Positions 1 to 8,341 of a DNA stretch of 64,000 nucleotides are shown here, one piece after another. Under the pieces are notes generated by a model. The model was not told where the DNA came from. It did not search any database and saw only the letters and a list, made by a program, of their open reading frames with translations. This stretch comes from Lentisphaerae bacterium WC36. Its GTDB lineage: Bacteria; Verrucomicrobiota; Lentisphaeria; Victivallales; SZUA-371. The position numbers were made by a program, and so were the translations under genes. The stretch covers positions 372,001 through 436,000 of the forward strand of contig CP085689.1 in assembly GCA_020683205.1 (NCBI GenBank), read 5' to 3'. Positions within the stretch are counted from its first letter, which is position 1, and every line of letters begins with the position of its first letter.

Positions 1-102
1 TAATTCAGCTTCAAAAAATGGAATCATTGCCAAGCCCCCACCAAAAGTAAAACCACCTATCTTAGCAAAGATATAAAATAATTTTAAAAAGATATTATTC
101 AC
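1..102 (-). CDS. Chromate transporter, second half-size subunit (N-terminal part)
   Basis: Partial gene running off the left edge; only about 34 codons are visible. The GTG start at 102-100 overlaps the stop of the upstream subunit gene (95-97), the usual coupling of paired half-size chromate transporters. The visible protein has the family's N-terminal signature: a first hydrophobic segment, then FTFGGGLAMIPFFE, which matches the GGGxxMIP motif of ChrA halves. The family exports chromate across the inner membrane, probably as a heterodimer of two short subunits; the substrate of this pair is inferred from the family only. An internal ATG in the motif is an alternative start but would delete the first membrane segment. 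Confidence 0.7.
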   Translation of the reverse strand, partial: MNNIFLKLFYIFAKIGGFTFGGGLAMIPFFEAEL

Positions 103-601
103 AATCTTTCTCCGAATTTTCAGCGACTTTAGTCATTTTTAGGGCATTAATTTTGTAACGAATTATTCCCACAATTGCCATGACTACAATAATCAAAATA
201 ATTTGTTCACGAAAAAAATTAAGCGCTAAAAAGCCCAGTATAGCAATGACGATTTCAAAACGTGTTTTTACCACTTTTTGCCATAAATTTAGCGCAGATA
301 AGAAAATTGTCGCACAAACTCCAGCTCTAACACCTAAAAAAACATTTTTAAGCGCTTCATTGTCTTGTAAATTATCTGTAAATATTGCTATTAATAAAAT
401 TATCACAAACGATGGCAAAACCATGCCTAAAGATGCAGTTATAGCCCCCCAGAATCCAGCCACTCTACTCCCCACAAATACTGAAGTATTTACTGCTATG
501 ATTCCTGGAACTGATTGTACAATTGCAATAACATCAACAATATCTTCGTGATCAATCCATTTCTTTTTTTCGACAAATTCATGCTCCATAATTGGCAACA
601 T
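95..601 (-). CDS. Half-size chromate transporter subunit, N-terminus frameshifted
   Basis: 168 residues are readable from the ATG at 601, with about five hydrophobic segments and the family's conserved stretch VQSVPGIIAVNTSVFVG near residues 29-45. The true N-terminus lies upstream in the same frame (KLWSLFATCFRISLFTVGGG, up to about 665) but has no ATG, GTG or TTG before an in-frame TGA. An ATG at 692 with a good Shine-Dalgarno (AAAGGA) is out of frame by exactly one base: deleting one G after ATGAAA would give a normal first helix. So this is either an early-frameshift pseudogene or a base-call error. It is coupled to the next subunit gene, which starts inside its stop codon. Confidence 0.65.
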   Translation of the reverse strand: MLPIMEHEFVEKKKWIDHEDIVDVIAIVQSVPGIIAVNTSVFVGSRVAGFWGAITASLGMVLPSFVIILLIAIFTDNLQDNEALKNVFLGVRAGVCATIFLSALNLWQKVVKTRFEIVIAILGFLALNFFREQIILIIVVMAIVGIIRYKINALKMTKVAENSEKDCE

Positions 602-692
602 CGCATAGCCACCGCCAACTGTAAATAGTGAAATTCTGAAACAAGTTGCAAATAGTGACCATAATTTTATAAATAAATGTATATTCTTTCAT

Positions 693-1072
693 AAGAGTCC
701 TTTGATAATTCTAAATCAGCCGATTAATATACACTATAAACGTTTGAAGGCAATCTTTCTTAATGTTATATATAAAATATTATTAGCTAAAATTATTAGG
801 GAGAAATCCTGTAAGTTTAAAAAGGAAAAATTTATGAGGAGAAAACCCTATCGTTGTTTGATTAATTAAAAAAATATTTAGATAAAATATATAATAAAGA
901 CGATGCAGGCATACTACTTGGCAAATAAATACTGATTAAATAACCTGTTGTAATTAAACTGGTTAAAAAAGATAATTCAAAAAGGTGGAAAAAGATTGCA
1001 GAAAAAGTTTGAATTTTGTAAAAGAAAAACTAAATTAAAAGCAAGAAAATAAGTAATATTTATTTTTGTTGT
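693..1072. other. Intergenic region upstream of tRNA-Met
   Basis: About 380 AT-rich bases between the chromate transporter start and the tRNA. I see no convincing ORF, terminator or promoter. Confidence 0.4.
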
Positions 1073-1149
1073 GGATCCTTAGCTCAGTTGGTTAGAGCAG
1101 ACGACTCATAATCGTCTGGTCGTGGGTTCAAGTCCCTCAGGATCCACCA
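1073..1149 (+). tRNA. tRNA-Met (CAT), elongator type
   Basis: A 77-nt cloverleaf with encoded CCA. The acceptor stem GGATCCT pairs with AGGATCC, the D arm has the usual AGCTCAGTTGGTTAGAGC, and the anticodon stem GACGA/TCGTC closes the loop CTCATAA with anticodon CAT. The T loop is GGTTCAAGTCC-like. The first acceptor pair is formed (G-C), which argues for elongator rather than initiator tRNA-Met. A tRNA-Ile2 (lysidine-modified CAT) cannot be fully excluded. The 3' end is the attachment site of the downstream island, and the tRNA remains complete at this junction. Confidence 0.95.
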
Positions 1150-1153
1150 TTTT
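1133..1153 (+). repeat. attL: left copy of 21-bp att core
   Basis: The block comprises the last 17 bases of the tRNA gene (TCCCTCAGGATCCACCA) plus TTTT. The same 21 bp recur at 39949-39969, where the rest of the tRNA is absent. The intact tRNA is therefore on this side of the element. Confidence 0.9.
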
Positions 1154-1166
1154 CCTCCTCAAAATA

Positions 1167-1239
1167 GCCAAAAAGGTGCCATTTGGTACCGTTTCTAACT
1201 TTCAATGTTCTTAACTTGGTCTATATTAGCTAAATTAGA
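1167..1239 (+). repeat. Left-end arm-type repeats of the integrase
   Basis: Contains GCCATTTGGTACCGTTT (1178-1194) and TTAGCTAAATTAGA (1226-1239). Both recur exactly and in the same orientation near the right end (39797-39813 and 39872-39885). A related GCCAAAAAGGTGCC sits at 1167-1180. Short repeats shared by both ends of a tyrosine-recombinase element are typical arm-binding sites; this role is inferred. Confidence 0.65.
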
Positions 1240-1274
1240 TATTTTTAACAAATGTTTAAATTTGGAGATTTTCC

Positions 1275-2582
1275 ATGGCTAAAAATTCGAGTAGTATTAA
1301 ATTAGATATTGGGACTATTTATAAAAAGACTGAAAATGGTAATTATTTCTTTCGTTATCAAATAAATGGTCAACGTAAAGCAGTTAGTCTAAAAACTAAA
1401 AATAAAAAAGAAGCAATAGCAAAGGCTCATGATGTGATTCCGATTGCTAAAGCGACAACAACTGAAGTAATTTCAGCACACGTCCAACAGGCTAGGAACT
1501 TGACAACTCAGAAGCAAAGTCTGTTATTATCAATGGCGTGGGATAAATATAGCGTTCATCCAGATAGAGCTACTCCGGCAACTGCTCATGAAAGAAATTC
1601 ATATCGTTCGACATTTCGAGAGTTTGTAGCTCTCGTTAATGATAAAAACGTAACAATGAGTGATGTAACTCCAAAAATGGCCACTGATTTTGCTGATTAC
1701 ATGAAAAAGCAACAACTAGCTGTAGACACTCATAATCGTAAAATAAAAAGACTGATTAAAATTTTTAATGTATTGAGTGATTATTATGCTGGAGACAATC
1801 CGTTTACTTCTAAAACACTGCGACGCAAAGTTCGTGAGGAACAAGAGCATGTCGTGAAAAGAATAGCGTTTACTCGTAGCCAAGAGGCAGATATTAGAAG
1901 TGTTTTAAACGATGATAAATACACTGTGTTAAACAAACCTGAGATTAAAGTTATTTATTATATTGGAATGTATACAGGGCAACGGATGAAAGACTGTGTA
2001 TTGCTTCGTTGGGATCGCATTGATATGGAAAGAAAAAGGTTATGGGTAAAGCAGTTTAAAACTGGTAAAGAGGTAACATTGCCAATAGCAAAACCTCTTT
2101 ATGATATTTTAATGGAAGCTAAAGAGTGGCAAATAGATCAATATGTTTGTCCAAATGTTGCCAAACGCTACAATCGAGTTGATAAAGAAGGTAAAAACAT
2201 AGGTAATAATTTAGTTAACAAAGACATGTTGCGAGTAATTAAATGGACAGGATTAGAACCATCTGTAGAAGTGCCTGGGAGAAAGCGTAAAATGACAGTC
2301 TATGGATTTCATTCACTGCGACACAGTTTTGCATCTCACTGTGCTGAAGCTGGAGTTGCAAAAGCAGTAGTGCAGTCAATTATTGGATCGAATTCAGACA
2401 TTATTGATAAATACTACACTCATATTGGAGATGAGGCTCAAGTTAAGGCAATTGAAGTAGTCAGTGGTGGTTATGACAATATTTTGCCACAAGAAAAAAT
2501 TAACCAAGTCCTAGAATATATTTCAAAAAATAATCTTGACGACGAGCATCATTGTGCTATCAAAAATATCTTGAAATCTTAA
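1275..2582 (+). CDS. int: Tyrosine recombinase / integrase
   Basis: 435 residues, the usual length for a phage-type integrase. It has a short N-terminal arm-binding region (about 10-60), a SAM-like core-binding domain (about 80-185) and a C-terminal catalytic domain (about 200-400). Catalytic residues visible are Arg237 (TGQRMKD), Lys262/265, the His346-x-x-Arg349 box (HSLRH) and the nucleophile Tyr381 in KYYTHIG. The start is chosen at ATG 1275, preceded by GGAG at 7-nt spacing. It lies just inside the tRNA-Met attachment site, so it most likely integrates and excises this island. The expected partner is the AlpA/Xis-like protein at 5280-5624. Confidence 0.93.
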   Translation: MAKNSSSIKLDIGTIYKKTENGNYFFRYQINGQRKAVSLKTKNKKEAIAKAHDVIPIAKATTTEVISAHVQQARNLTTQKQSLLLSMAWDKYSVHPDRATPATAHERNSYRSTFREFVALVNDKNVTMSDVTPKMATDFADYMKKQQLAVDTHNRKIKRLIKIFNVLSDYYAGDNPFTSKTLRRKVREEQEHVVKRIAFTRSQEADIRSVLNDDKYTVLNKPEIKVIYYIGMYTGQRMKDCVLLRWDRIDMERKRLWVKQFKTGKEVTLPIAKPLYDILMEAKEWQIDQYVCPNVAKRYNRVDKEGKNIGNNLVNKDMLRVIKWTGLEPSVEVPGRKRKMTVYGFHSLRHSFASHCAEAGVAKAVVQSIIGSNSDIIDKYYTHIGDEAQVKAIEVVSGGYDNILPQEKINQVLEYISKNNLDDEHHCAIKNILKS

Positions 2583-3069
2583 TTTTATAACCTTTTCTTA
2601 AGTGTTTTATTTTTGTATTTGTTATATTTAAATTTTAAAGCATTTTAAGGATAGGTTTTCTTTTTCTTATAACACTTCATTTCTTTAGAGAATCGCTCAG
2701 TATAGTGGTTTAAAAATCCTTTTTTTGTGTAACATTAAAAGGAATATTTTTTATCTCCAATTTTTTTATTTTTAAAAGGGCTTCCTGACTTGTAATATTT
2801 GGTCAAGTTTACAACTCGCTAATTGTTTTAACAGAATATTCATTCTTCATATTCTGTATCTCAGTCATTATTTCAAAAAAAATTTACCACTAGTATAGAC
2901 TAATCTTTAGTAATTATACCATATTTTGGTTTTAGAATAATAGTATAAATATTGTTTTTAAAACCATATATTACTTAATATATGGTTTTAATATAATTGA
3001 AAAATGCCATATATACGGTATATTTATTATATATTTATTTAACTACAAGCTCAAATTTAAGGAGTATCT
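2583..3069. other. AT-rich intergenic region before the replication gene
   Basis: 487 bases without a plausible gene. Its right part holds the palindromes described separately (2959-2990 and 3011-3023) and a strong Shine-Dalgarno (AAGGAG) for the gene at 3070. It is a candidate control region, or an origin, for the element's replication module. Confidence 0.5.
2959..3023. promoter_or_regulatory. Perfect 15-bp inverted repeat plus second palindrome upstream of rep-like gene
   Basis: TAAAACCATATATTA (2959-2973) and its exact reverse complement (2976-2990) are separated by only CT. A second palindrome, ATATAC-G-GTATAT, lies at 3011-3023. The word CCATATAT occurs in both, twice direct and once inverted. 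With the downstream rep-like gene 47 bp away, this is most simply a repressor operator; a replication origin element is the alternative. No protein can be assigned to it from sequence. Confidence 0.55.
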
Positions 3070-5274
3070 ATGTTTAACTATAAAAAACAAAAGTCTATAA
3101 TGACTGAATATGAATTAAAAAAATTCTTATTTAGTTACTTTAAAAATGAAGAATATACCATCCCAAGTTATATTGAAGACTTCATAATTAAAATAAAAAA
3201 AGTAGAAGAAGATTTAGCAAAACTCGACAAGAAAAATTGGTATAGAATTTTTGACGCTGAAAAACATGAGCGTCTTTTAAAGAATAGAAATCAAGAATTT
3301 TTGAGAGGAGATAATTTAAAAGAGCAAATCATTAAAGACTCTGGAGGTAATCGTTTTTTTATCTATGTCAATGCATTAAAAAGTAATCCTGATGCGTGTA
3401 AATTTTCTCAACTAACGATAGCTTTAAAACAATTATATTATAAATTATATGAAGAAAAATTAGATTTGGAAAATGTCAAAAAGTGTTTAAATAGGGATAA
3501 AAAAGTTGGGCCTTTCTTCATAAATAAATTTTTTCACGATCATGGAAAGTATAGCAGTTCTATTTGTTATAATCTATATAAAGAAATAAAGACAAATTTT
3601 TTAATTGACGAAGATGAAAGATATTTTACGGAGAATCCTCAATCTCCAGTTTTTGTGATTAATAACCTTAAAATTGCTAAAGAAAAACGCATTAAGGAAC
3701 TTGAAAATTATAGTGAAAAAAAATTTAACGAATTCTTTAATTATTTAGATTATTATAAAGATATTTTTAGTAGCGTAAACAATGAGGATTTTTATAGATT
3801 TGATAATAAGCTAACAGACACTATTTACATTGATCAACTGAAAGAAAATATTGAAAAGTTATTTATAAAAAAAGGTTATGGAAGTTTTATTGCTAAGTTA
3901 CCTAAACGAATTGAAAAAGAATTATTTTTGAATAAAATTCATAAATTAAATGGTGAATATAATTTCAAAAGTAATGTAATCTGGTTGGGGTGGCATGGAG
4001 GAGTGAATAACCTAGATAGGATAAACTTGAATTTATTAAATGAAAGAGATATTCTTTGGATAGAAAAAGATGATATGAATCGTGACGATGTAATTAAAAA
4101 TTTCATTAAAGTTATAGAAACTTTGAGTCAAAATGGAATTGTAATTGGCAAATTAAGGTTTGCTCATGTTCCTCATATTGACGATCAATTAAATCATTCC
4201 CAAGCGAATATTTCAATTTGGACGAAAGAAGAATTGCTTCAAGAAGCATATAATTGTAACATACCTTTGCCAAAATTGTTAAAAAAAGAGTTAGCAGATA
4301 CCTATAAAGATTATAAAAAAATAGCGAATCGCCAACTTTATATTGTTGATAATGTAATCAGAAAAAATTCATTCCATCTATTGACAGCTAGGCAAGGTCA
4401 AGGGAAAAGCTATTTTTCAATGTTTTTGGCTCAGGCTATTGCTCAAAAAGGAAAGCTATTTGCAGACTGGAAAGTTAAAAAATCAGTTAAAATATTATAT
4501 GTTTTAGACGATGAAGTTGACCGATATGAACTAGAACAGCGTCGAGATAATATTGGAAAAATGTTTCCAAAATCTGATAAATTAAAGGAAATTAGCTATC
4601 TTTCTGTTTCAAATTTTAATTTATTGGAAGAAAAATTTCAAAATAAAGTTGAAGATGCTTTAGTAGAGGCTCAACTTAATAAAGAACCAAAAACAGAAAA
4701 AGTGCAACTATTAATATTAGATCACTTAACTAAGTTAGCTCCTACAACCACAAATGAGCGCAATTGGCAGAAATTGCGCCCTTGGATACATAAATTGACA
4801 AAAGAAATGAACATCGCAGTCATTTTACTCCATCATGAAAATAAAGGTAATACTACTTTTGGTACATCACAAATAGAAAATGATATTGATATCAAAATTA
4901 AACTTGAGAGAAAACCTGTTGATGATTTTGTGATAAACCTCACAGTTCCTAAAAATCGCCAGGCTCCTGTTCAAATTGAAAATCCACATCAAATACAGTT
5001 TCATTTAAATGGTAAACCACGCATGGCTTATTTGAATAATTTAAGTAATGAGAATATAAAATGGCGTAAAAGATCGATAGAAAATAAATTGCACTACTAT
5101 TTTGCTTTGAAAAATTCCCAAAAAACTATGCAAGAAATCGCTGATTATTTTGGCATAGCTAAGCCTACGATTGAAAAATTTGCAAAAGAAAATGAATTAA
5201 CTAATGATCGCTATAAAGAGCATGACGATTATCATAATCAGGCTTTAGAAGATTTGCCAAACGAAGATCATTAA
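3070..5274 (+). CDS. RepA-like AAA ATPase (primase/helicase-type replication protein)
   Basis: 734 residues. A C-terminal RecA-like ATPase of the AAA_25/RepA type is clear: Walker A ARQGQGKS near residue 440, a Walker B strand LLILDHL near 555, and a C-terminal helix-turn-helix (MQEIADYFGIAKPTIEKF) near 695. The N-terminal 240 residues are lysine-rich and helical with no recognised domain. The middle (about 300-410) reads like a Toprim-type primase fold (IWLGWHGGVNN, ILWIEKDDMN), which is weaker. Such proteins initiate replication of excised P4-like elements or plasmids. The start is ATG 3070 after AAGGAG. The upstream palindromes suggest autoregulation. Confidence 0.75.
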   Translation: MFNYKKQKSIMTEYELKKFLFSYFKNEEYTIPSYIEDFIIKIKKVEEDLAKLDKKNWYRIFDAEKHERLLKNRNQEFLRGDNLKEQIIKDSGGNRFFIYVNALKSNPDACKFSQLTIALKQLYYKLYEEKLDLENVKKCLNRDKKVGPFFINKFFHDHGKYSSSICYNLYKEIKTNFLIDEDERYFTENPQSPVFVINNLKIAKEKRIKELENYSEKKFNEFFNYLDYYKDIFSSVNNEDFYRFDNKLTDTIYIDQLKENIEKLFIKKGYGSFIAKLPKRIEKELFLNKIHKLNGEYNFKSNVIWLGWHGGVNNLDRINLNLLNERDILWIEKDDMNRDDVIKNFIKVIETLSQNGIVIGKLRFAHVPHIDDQLNHSQANISIWTKEELLQEAYNCNIPLPKLLKKELADTYKDYKKIANRQLYIVDNVIRKNSFHLLTARQGQGKSYFSMFLAQAIAQKGKLFADWKVKKSVKILYVLDDEVDRYELEQRRDNIGKMFPKSDKLKEISYLSVSNFNLLEEKFQNKVEDALVEAQLNKEPKTEKVQLLILDHLTKLAPTTTNERNWQKLRPWIHKLTKEMNIAVILLHHENKGNTTFGTSQIENDIDIKIKLERKPVDDFVINLTVPKNRQAPVQIENPHQIQFHLNGKPRMAYLNNLSNENIKWRKRSIENKLHYYFALKNSQKTMQEIADYFGIAKPTIEKFAKENELTNDRYKEHDDYHNQALEDLPNEDH

Positions 5275-5279
5275 CCATT

Positions 5280-5624
5280 TTAATCATCTAAGGTTAAGAT
5301 ATAAGTTATAATATCGGTGTTACGGTATCTAACTGCCGAGCCAACCAATTTGCGTTTGAAGGGGAACGCATTTTCTTTTTCTAATTTTTTGAAATTGCTA
5401 TGACTGAGTCCAAGCATTTCAGCGGCTTCTTTTTGGTCGATTAGCTTTGGTTTTACTGCAGGCATTAATGAGCCGTTATTAGCTAAATGCCTTAAGTTCG
5501 CAATGACGCATTGTTCTTCTGTCACCGAAATAACGCCTTCTTCAGTGAATGGTTTAATTAAGCGGGTTACTAATTTTACAACTTTAGGGCGAATGTTTTC
5601 ATTTAAAAATTTTGAAGTTTTCAT
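5280..5624 (-). CDS. AlpA/Xis-like helix-turn-helix regulator
   Basis: 114 residues. The C-terminal half is a MerR-type or AlpA-like winged helix-turn-helix (LIDQKEAAEMLGLSHSNFKK, then a wing ending RYRNTDIITYI), as in excisionases and activators of cryptic prophage integrases. The N-terminal 55 residues have no recognised domain. It is convergent with the RepA-like gene, with 5 bp between the stops. The ATG at 5624 follows AGGA, which lies in one arm of a hairpin or operator (5635-5662). The likely role is excision or activation of the element's genes, inferred from family and position. Confidence 0.75.
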   Translation of the reverse strand: MKTSKFLNENIRPKVVKLVTRLIKPFTEEGVISVTEEQCVIANLRHLANNGSLMPAVKPKLIDQKEAAEMLGLSHSNFKKLEKENAFPFKRKLVGSAVRYRNTDIITYILTLDD

Positions 5625-5634
5625 TGTTGTTTTT

Positions 5635-5662
5635 CCTGTGCGTTAATTTTTGTTTGCACAGG
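5635..5662 (-). promoter_or_regulatory. Inverted repeat overlapping the Shine-Dalgarno of the AlpA-like gene
   Basis: CCTGTGC (5635-5641) and GCACAGG (5656-5662) form a perfect 7-bp inverted repeat with a 14-nt loop. On the minus strand the 3' arm contains the AGG of the ribosome binding site. It can act as an operator or as an mRNA hairpin hiding the site. Confidence 0.5.
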
Positions 5663-5975
5663 ATGGTGAGCAATATTTATTTTTGTTATCATTACTCTTT
5701 TATTAACAATTACTTAAAAAACTTGCACTATATTATACGAGACTTAACCCCGACATTCATAAACTCTATTTTTAATACTTTACTTAAGCTCAAAAGTTTT
5801 ATTATCTCATAAAAATATGAGGTTCTTTTTGGTAGGTTATTTGTAGTAATAAATAATTATTAAATATAAATAATATTAGAAAGATATAAGCTATTAAAAA
5901 AAGTTATAAGATTAACTATGATATAGATTTAACTAAGTAAAAAACAATGATAATCTAACAACAAGGAATTAAAAA
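5663..5975. other. AT-rich divergent intergenic region
   Basis: About 310 bases between the divergent AlpA-like and Gp2-like genes. Very AT-rich, it must hold promoters for both, but I cannot place them with confidence. Confidence 0.35.
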
Positions 5976-6545
5976 ATGAAAAGATTTAACAACGAAAATA
6001 GTAATAGACCAAACAACAATGATAATTATGAATTAAACAAAGATTACTCAAGCAAAATAAAGAGATTACTTTATAGCTGTATTAATCAACATAATAAAGT
6101 ATTTTTAGTCAGGTTTGATGTTAGATATCCTACAAGTTATGCTAACATAAATATTGAAAGTAATAGTTTGATTTGTAATTTTAATGAAAGCTTAAATCGT
6201 TACTTAAAGCGTAATAACTATGATCCTAGATGCATATGGGTAAGAGAACAGCATGAAAGTAGTAATCCTCATTATCATTTTGCTATTCTGTTAAATGGAA
6301 ATAAGATACAACGTCCTCACAAGGTAATTTCTAAGGCAGAGTCTTTATGGAATAGACAGTTAGGCTTAGATTTTGATAATAAGGGTTTAATTGAATATTG
6401 TAATAAGGTTAGTTGTGGAATGATGATTTATAGGGATAGAGAAGAAACTCATCGTAATGCTTTGAATTGGGTTAGTTATTTAGCTAAAGTTTATAGTAAG
6501 AATATTAATACTAGGTTTCGTTCTATTGGTATGAGTAGAATTTAA
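5976..6545 (+). CDS. Inovirus Gp2 / YagK-YfjJ family protein
   Basis: 189 residues. It shows the family pattern: a strand FLVRFDVRYP near residue 45, IWVREQ followed by the histidine-rich SNPHYHFAILLNG near residues 88-110, a conserved AESLWNRQLG, and a C-terminal NWVSYLAKVYSKN with a final RFRSIGMSR. This family is found in inoviruses and in CP4-57/P4-like islands. The HYH motif resembles HUH replication endonucleases, but I see no certain catalytic tyrosine, so a rolling-circle role is only possible. The ATG at 5976 follows AAGGAAT. It supports a P4-like nature for the island. Confidence 0.8.
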   Translation: MKRFNNENSNRPNNNDNYELNKDYSSKIKRLLYSCINQHNKVFLVRFDVRYPTSYANINIESNSLICNFNESLNRYLKRNNYDPRCIWVREQHESSNPHYHFAILLNGNKIQRPHKVISKAESLWNRQLGLDFDNKGLIEYCNKVSCGMMIYRDREETHRNALNWVSYLAKVYSKNINTRFRSIGMSRI

Positions 6546-6834
6546 TATTATTCTTGTGATAGGGAGTGGTAAAGATTTTTTAGTAAGACAATAAAGAAAA
6601 AGCGGTTAAAGATTCAGCTTAGCTGCTTTTATTATTAAGAGAGTAATTATTTGATTTTATATTACTACTAGCTAAGAATGTGTCAAATATAGGAATTTTT
6701 TTTACTATGGACTGTTTAAGAAAAATTTAATATTAGGTGTCAGTTGTAAAATTTTAAAAATGTTATTTCCAAACTAATCTTATAATCGATAAAAAAAATT
6801 ATAAAATTAGAAAAAAATTAAAGGAAATAATAAA

Positions 6835-8289
6835 ATGAACCATGAATTATTTAAAGAAAAATATTACAATGATATTGATAAAGTTAGCACTAAAAATGAG
6901 GAAGAGCCAGCCTATCAAAATAACAAGGATTATCAGAGCTTAAATTCTGAGCAGTTAAACGCCTTTAAGCTTATGAACTCAACTGAAGGGAATATTTTTC
7001 TAACTGGCAATGCTGGTACTGGTAAAAGCTATGTGGTTAAAATGTTCTTAAAATATACGAATTATAAAGTCGCTCGTTTAGCTCCAACTGGGCTAGCCGC
7101 TGAACATATTGACGGCAAAACTATCCATAATTTTTTAAGACTACAAACAGACTGTACAAATGAAGATTTAATTCTTAAAGATATGGATTTTTTTATTTTA
7201 CGCAAATTACGAACAAAAGACATTATTTTAATCGATGAAATTTCAATGGTTTCAAGCTTTGTTCTTACTATTTTAAGTAAAGCTATGAAAAAGACCATGA
7301 AAAATAATAAACCTTTTGGTGGCAAAAAAGTGATTGTGGTTGGAGACTTTTCACAATTACCTCCAGTTGTAAGTGAAAGGCGTATAATTGAAAAATTTAA
7401 GGCTAAATACAAAGGCGTATACTCTTTTGCTAGCTATGAATGGGAAAAAGCCAATTTTAAGTATATTTCGCTAAAAAAAGTTCAACGTCAATCTGATGAG
7501 AAGTTCATAAAAATGCTTAATCATTTGCGTTATGGGCAGTTAGTTAGTGGTGATATCTATAGCTATGATTTAATTGGAATGGTTGAACCAATTAGTCCAA
7601 AATATTTAAAAGATAATGTTGAAGAATTTATGAATACGACATTTTTGACTCCTAGCAATGAAAAAGCTAAAGAAATCAACAATTTGATATTCAATCGAAT
7701 AAAAGCTGAAGCAGTTTCATTTGATAGTAACAATTTAGACTATAAAGGAAAAGTACCAGCTCCTAAAAAAGTTACTGTTAAAAAAGGGCAAAAAGTAATG
7801 ATAACCAAAAATATCTATAAAGAAAAAGAACTATATTTGCAAAATGGTACTATTGGTTTTGTTCATAAAATTAGGCGCGGCAAGTGGGTTAAAGTCCGAA
7901 TTCCAAGTCGCGGTGATGAAATCGTAAAAATTGAGCGTGTTAGTTGGACTAACAAAAAATCCTTTCCAGAAAAATTCAAATCAAAAAATGGGAAGGAATA
8001 TAGCAAAGTTAGAAAAGAAGTTATCGGTGAATATCAACAACTACCTTTAAAGTCAGCCTATGCGATGACCATACATAAATCTCAAGGTTTAACGCTTGAT
8101 AAGGTACATGTTTTTAACGAGAAGCTATTTGCTCCGAGCCAGCTCTATGTTGCGTTAAGTCGAGTTAAGAGTATTAACGATGTGACGTTGCAAGTAGATA
8201 TAAAAAATGGGCAGAAAATGATTAAACCAGAAGTGTATGACTTCTACAAAACGCATAACCTTTTCCCAAAAGAATTGACTAGTAATTAA
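6835..8289 (+). CDS. Pif1-like DNA helicase
   Basis: 484 residues, superfamily 1B. Walker A GNAGTGKS is near residue 60. Further motifs are APTGLAA (Ia), IILIDEISMVS with the DE of Walker B near 133, GDFSQLPPV (III) near 167 and QRQSDEKF near 220. The C-terminal UvrD_C_2 region has SAYAMTIHKSQGLTLD and LYVALSRVKS. Pif1 helicases unwind DNA 5' to 3' and resolve G-quadruplexes and stalled forks; here it probably assists replication of the element. The ATG at 6835 follows AAAGGA. The 289-bp gap upstream holds a terminator-like AAAAGC/GCTTTT stem near 6596-6630. Confidence 0.88.
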   Translation: MNHELFKEKYYNDIDKVSTKNEEEPAYQNNKDYQSLNSEQLNAFKLMNSTEGNIFLTGNAGTGKSYVVKMFLKYTNYKVARLAPTGLAAEHIDGKTIHNFLRLQTDCTNEDLILKDMDFFILRKLRTKDIILIDEISMVSSFVLTILSKAMKKTMKNNKPFGGKKVIVVGDFSQLPPVVSERRIIEKFKAKYKGVYSFASYEWEKANFKYISLKKVQRQSDEKFIKMLNHLRYGQLVSGDIYSYDLIGMVEPISPKYLKDNVEEFMNTTFLTPSNEKAKEINNLIFNRIKAEAVSFDSNNLDYKGKVPAPKKVTVKKGQKVMITKNIYKEKELYLQNGTIGFVHKIRRGKWVKVRIPSRGDEIVKIERVSWTNKKSFPEKFKSKNGKEYSKVRKEVIGEYQQLPLKSAYAMTIHKSQGLTLDKVHVFNEKLFAPSQLYVALSRVKSINDVTLQVDIKNGQKMIKPEVYDFYKTHNLFPKELTSN

Positions 8290-8298
8290 TATAAATAA

Positions 8299-8330
8299 GG
8301 GTAGCTTTTACAGCTACTCATATTTTTTTA
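8299..8330. terminator. Bidirectional intrinsic terminator
   Basis: GGGTAGC, the loop TTTTACA, then GCTACTC (one G-T pair), followed by ATATTTTTTT. It lies between the convergent Pif1-like gene and the Sel1 lipoprotein gene. Confidence 0.7.
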
Positions 8331-8341
8331 TTTAATAGAAT

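Noticed and set aside
180-551. Plus-strand open frame of 123 codons opposite the chromate transporter gene
   Set aside because: Antisense to a clear membrane protein gene, with no Shine-Dalgarno and no protein-like pattern.
5612-5812. 66-codon plus-strand frame
   Set aside because: Overlaps the start of the AlpA-like gene and its operator; low-complexity and AT-driven.
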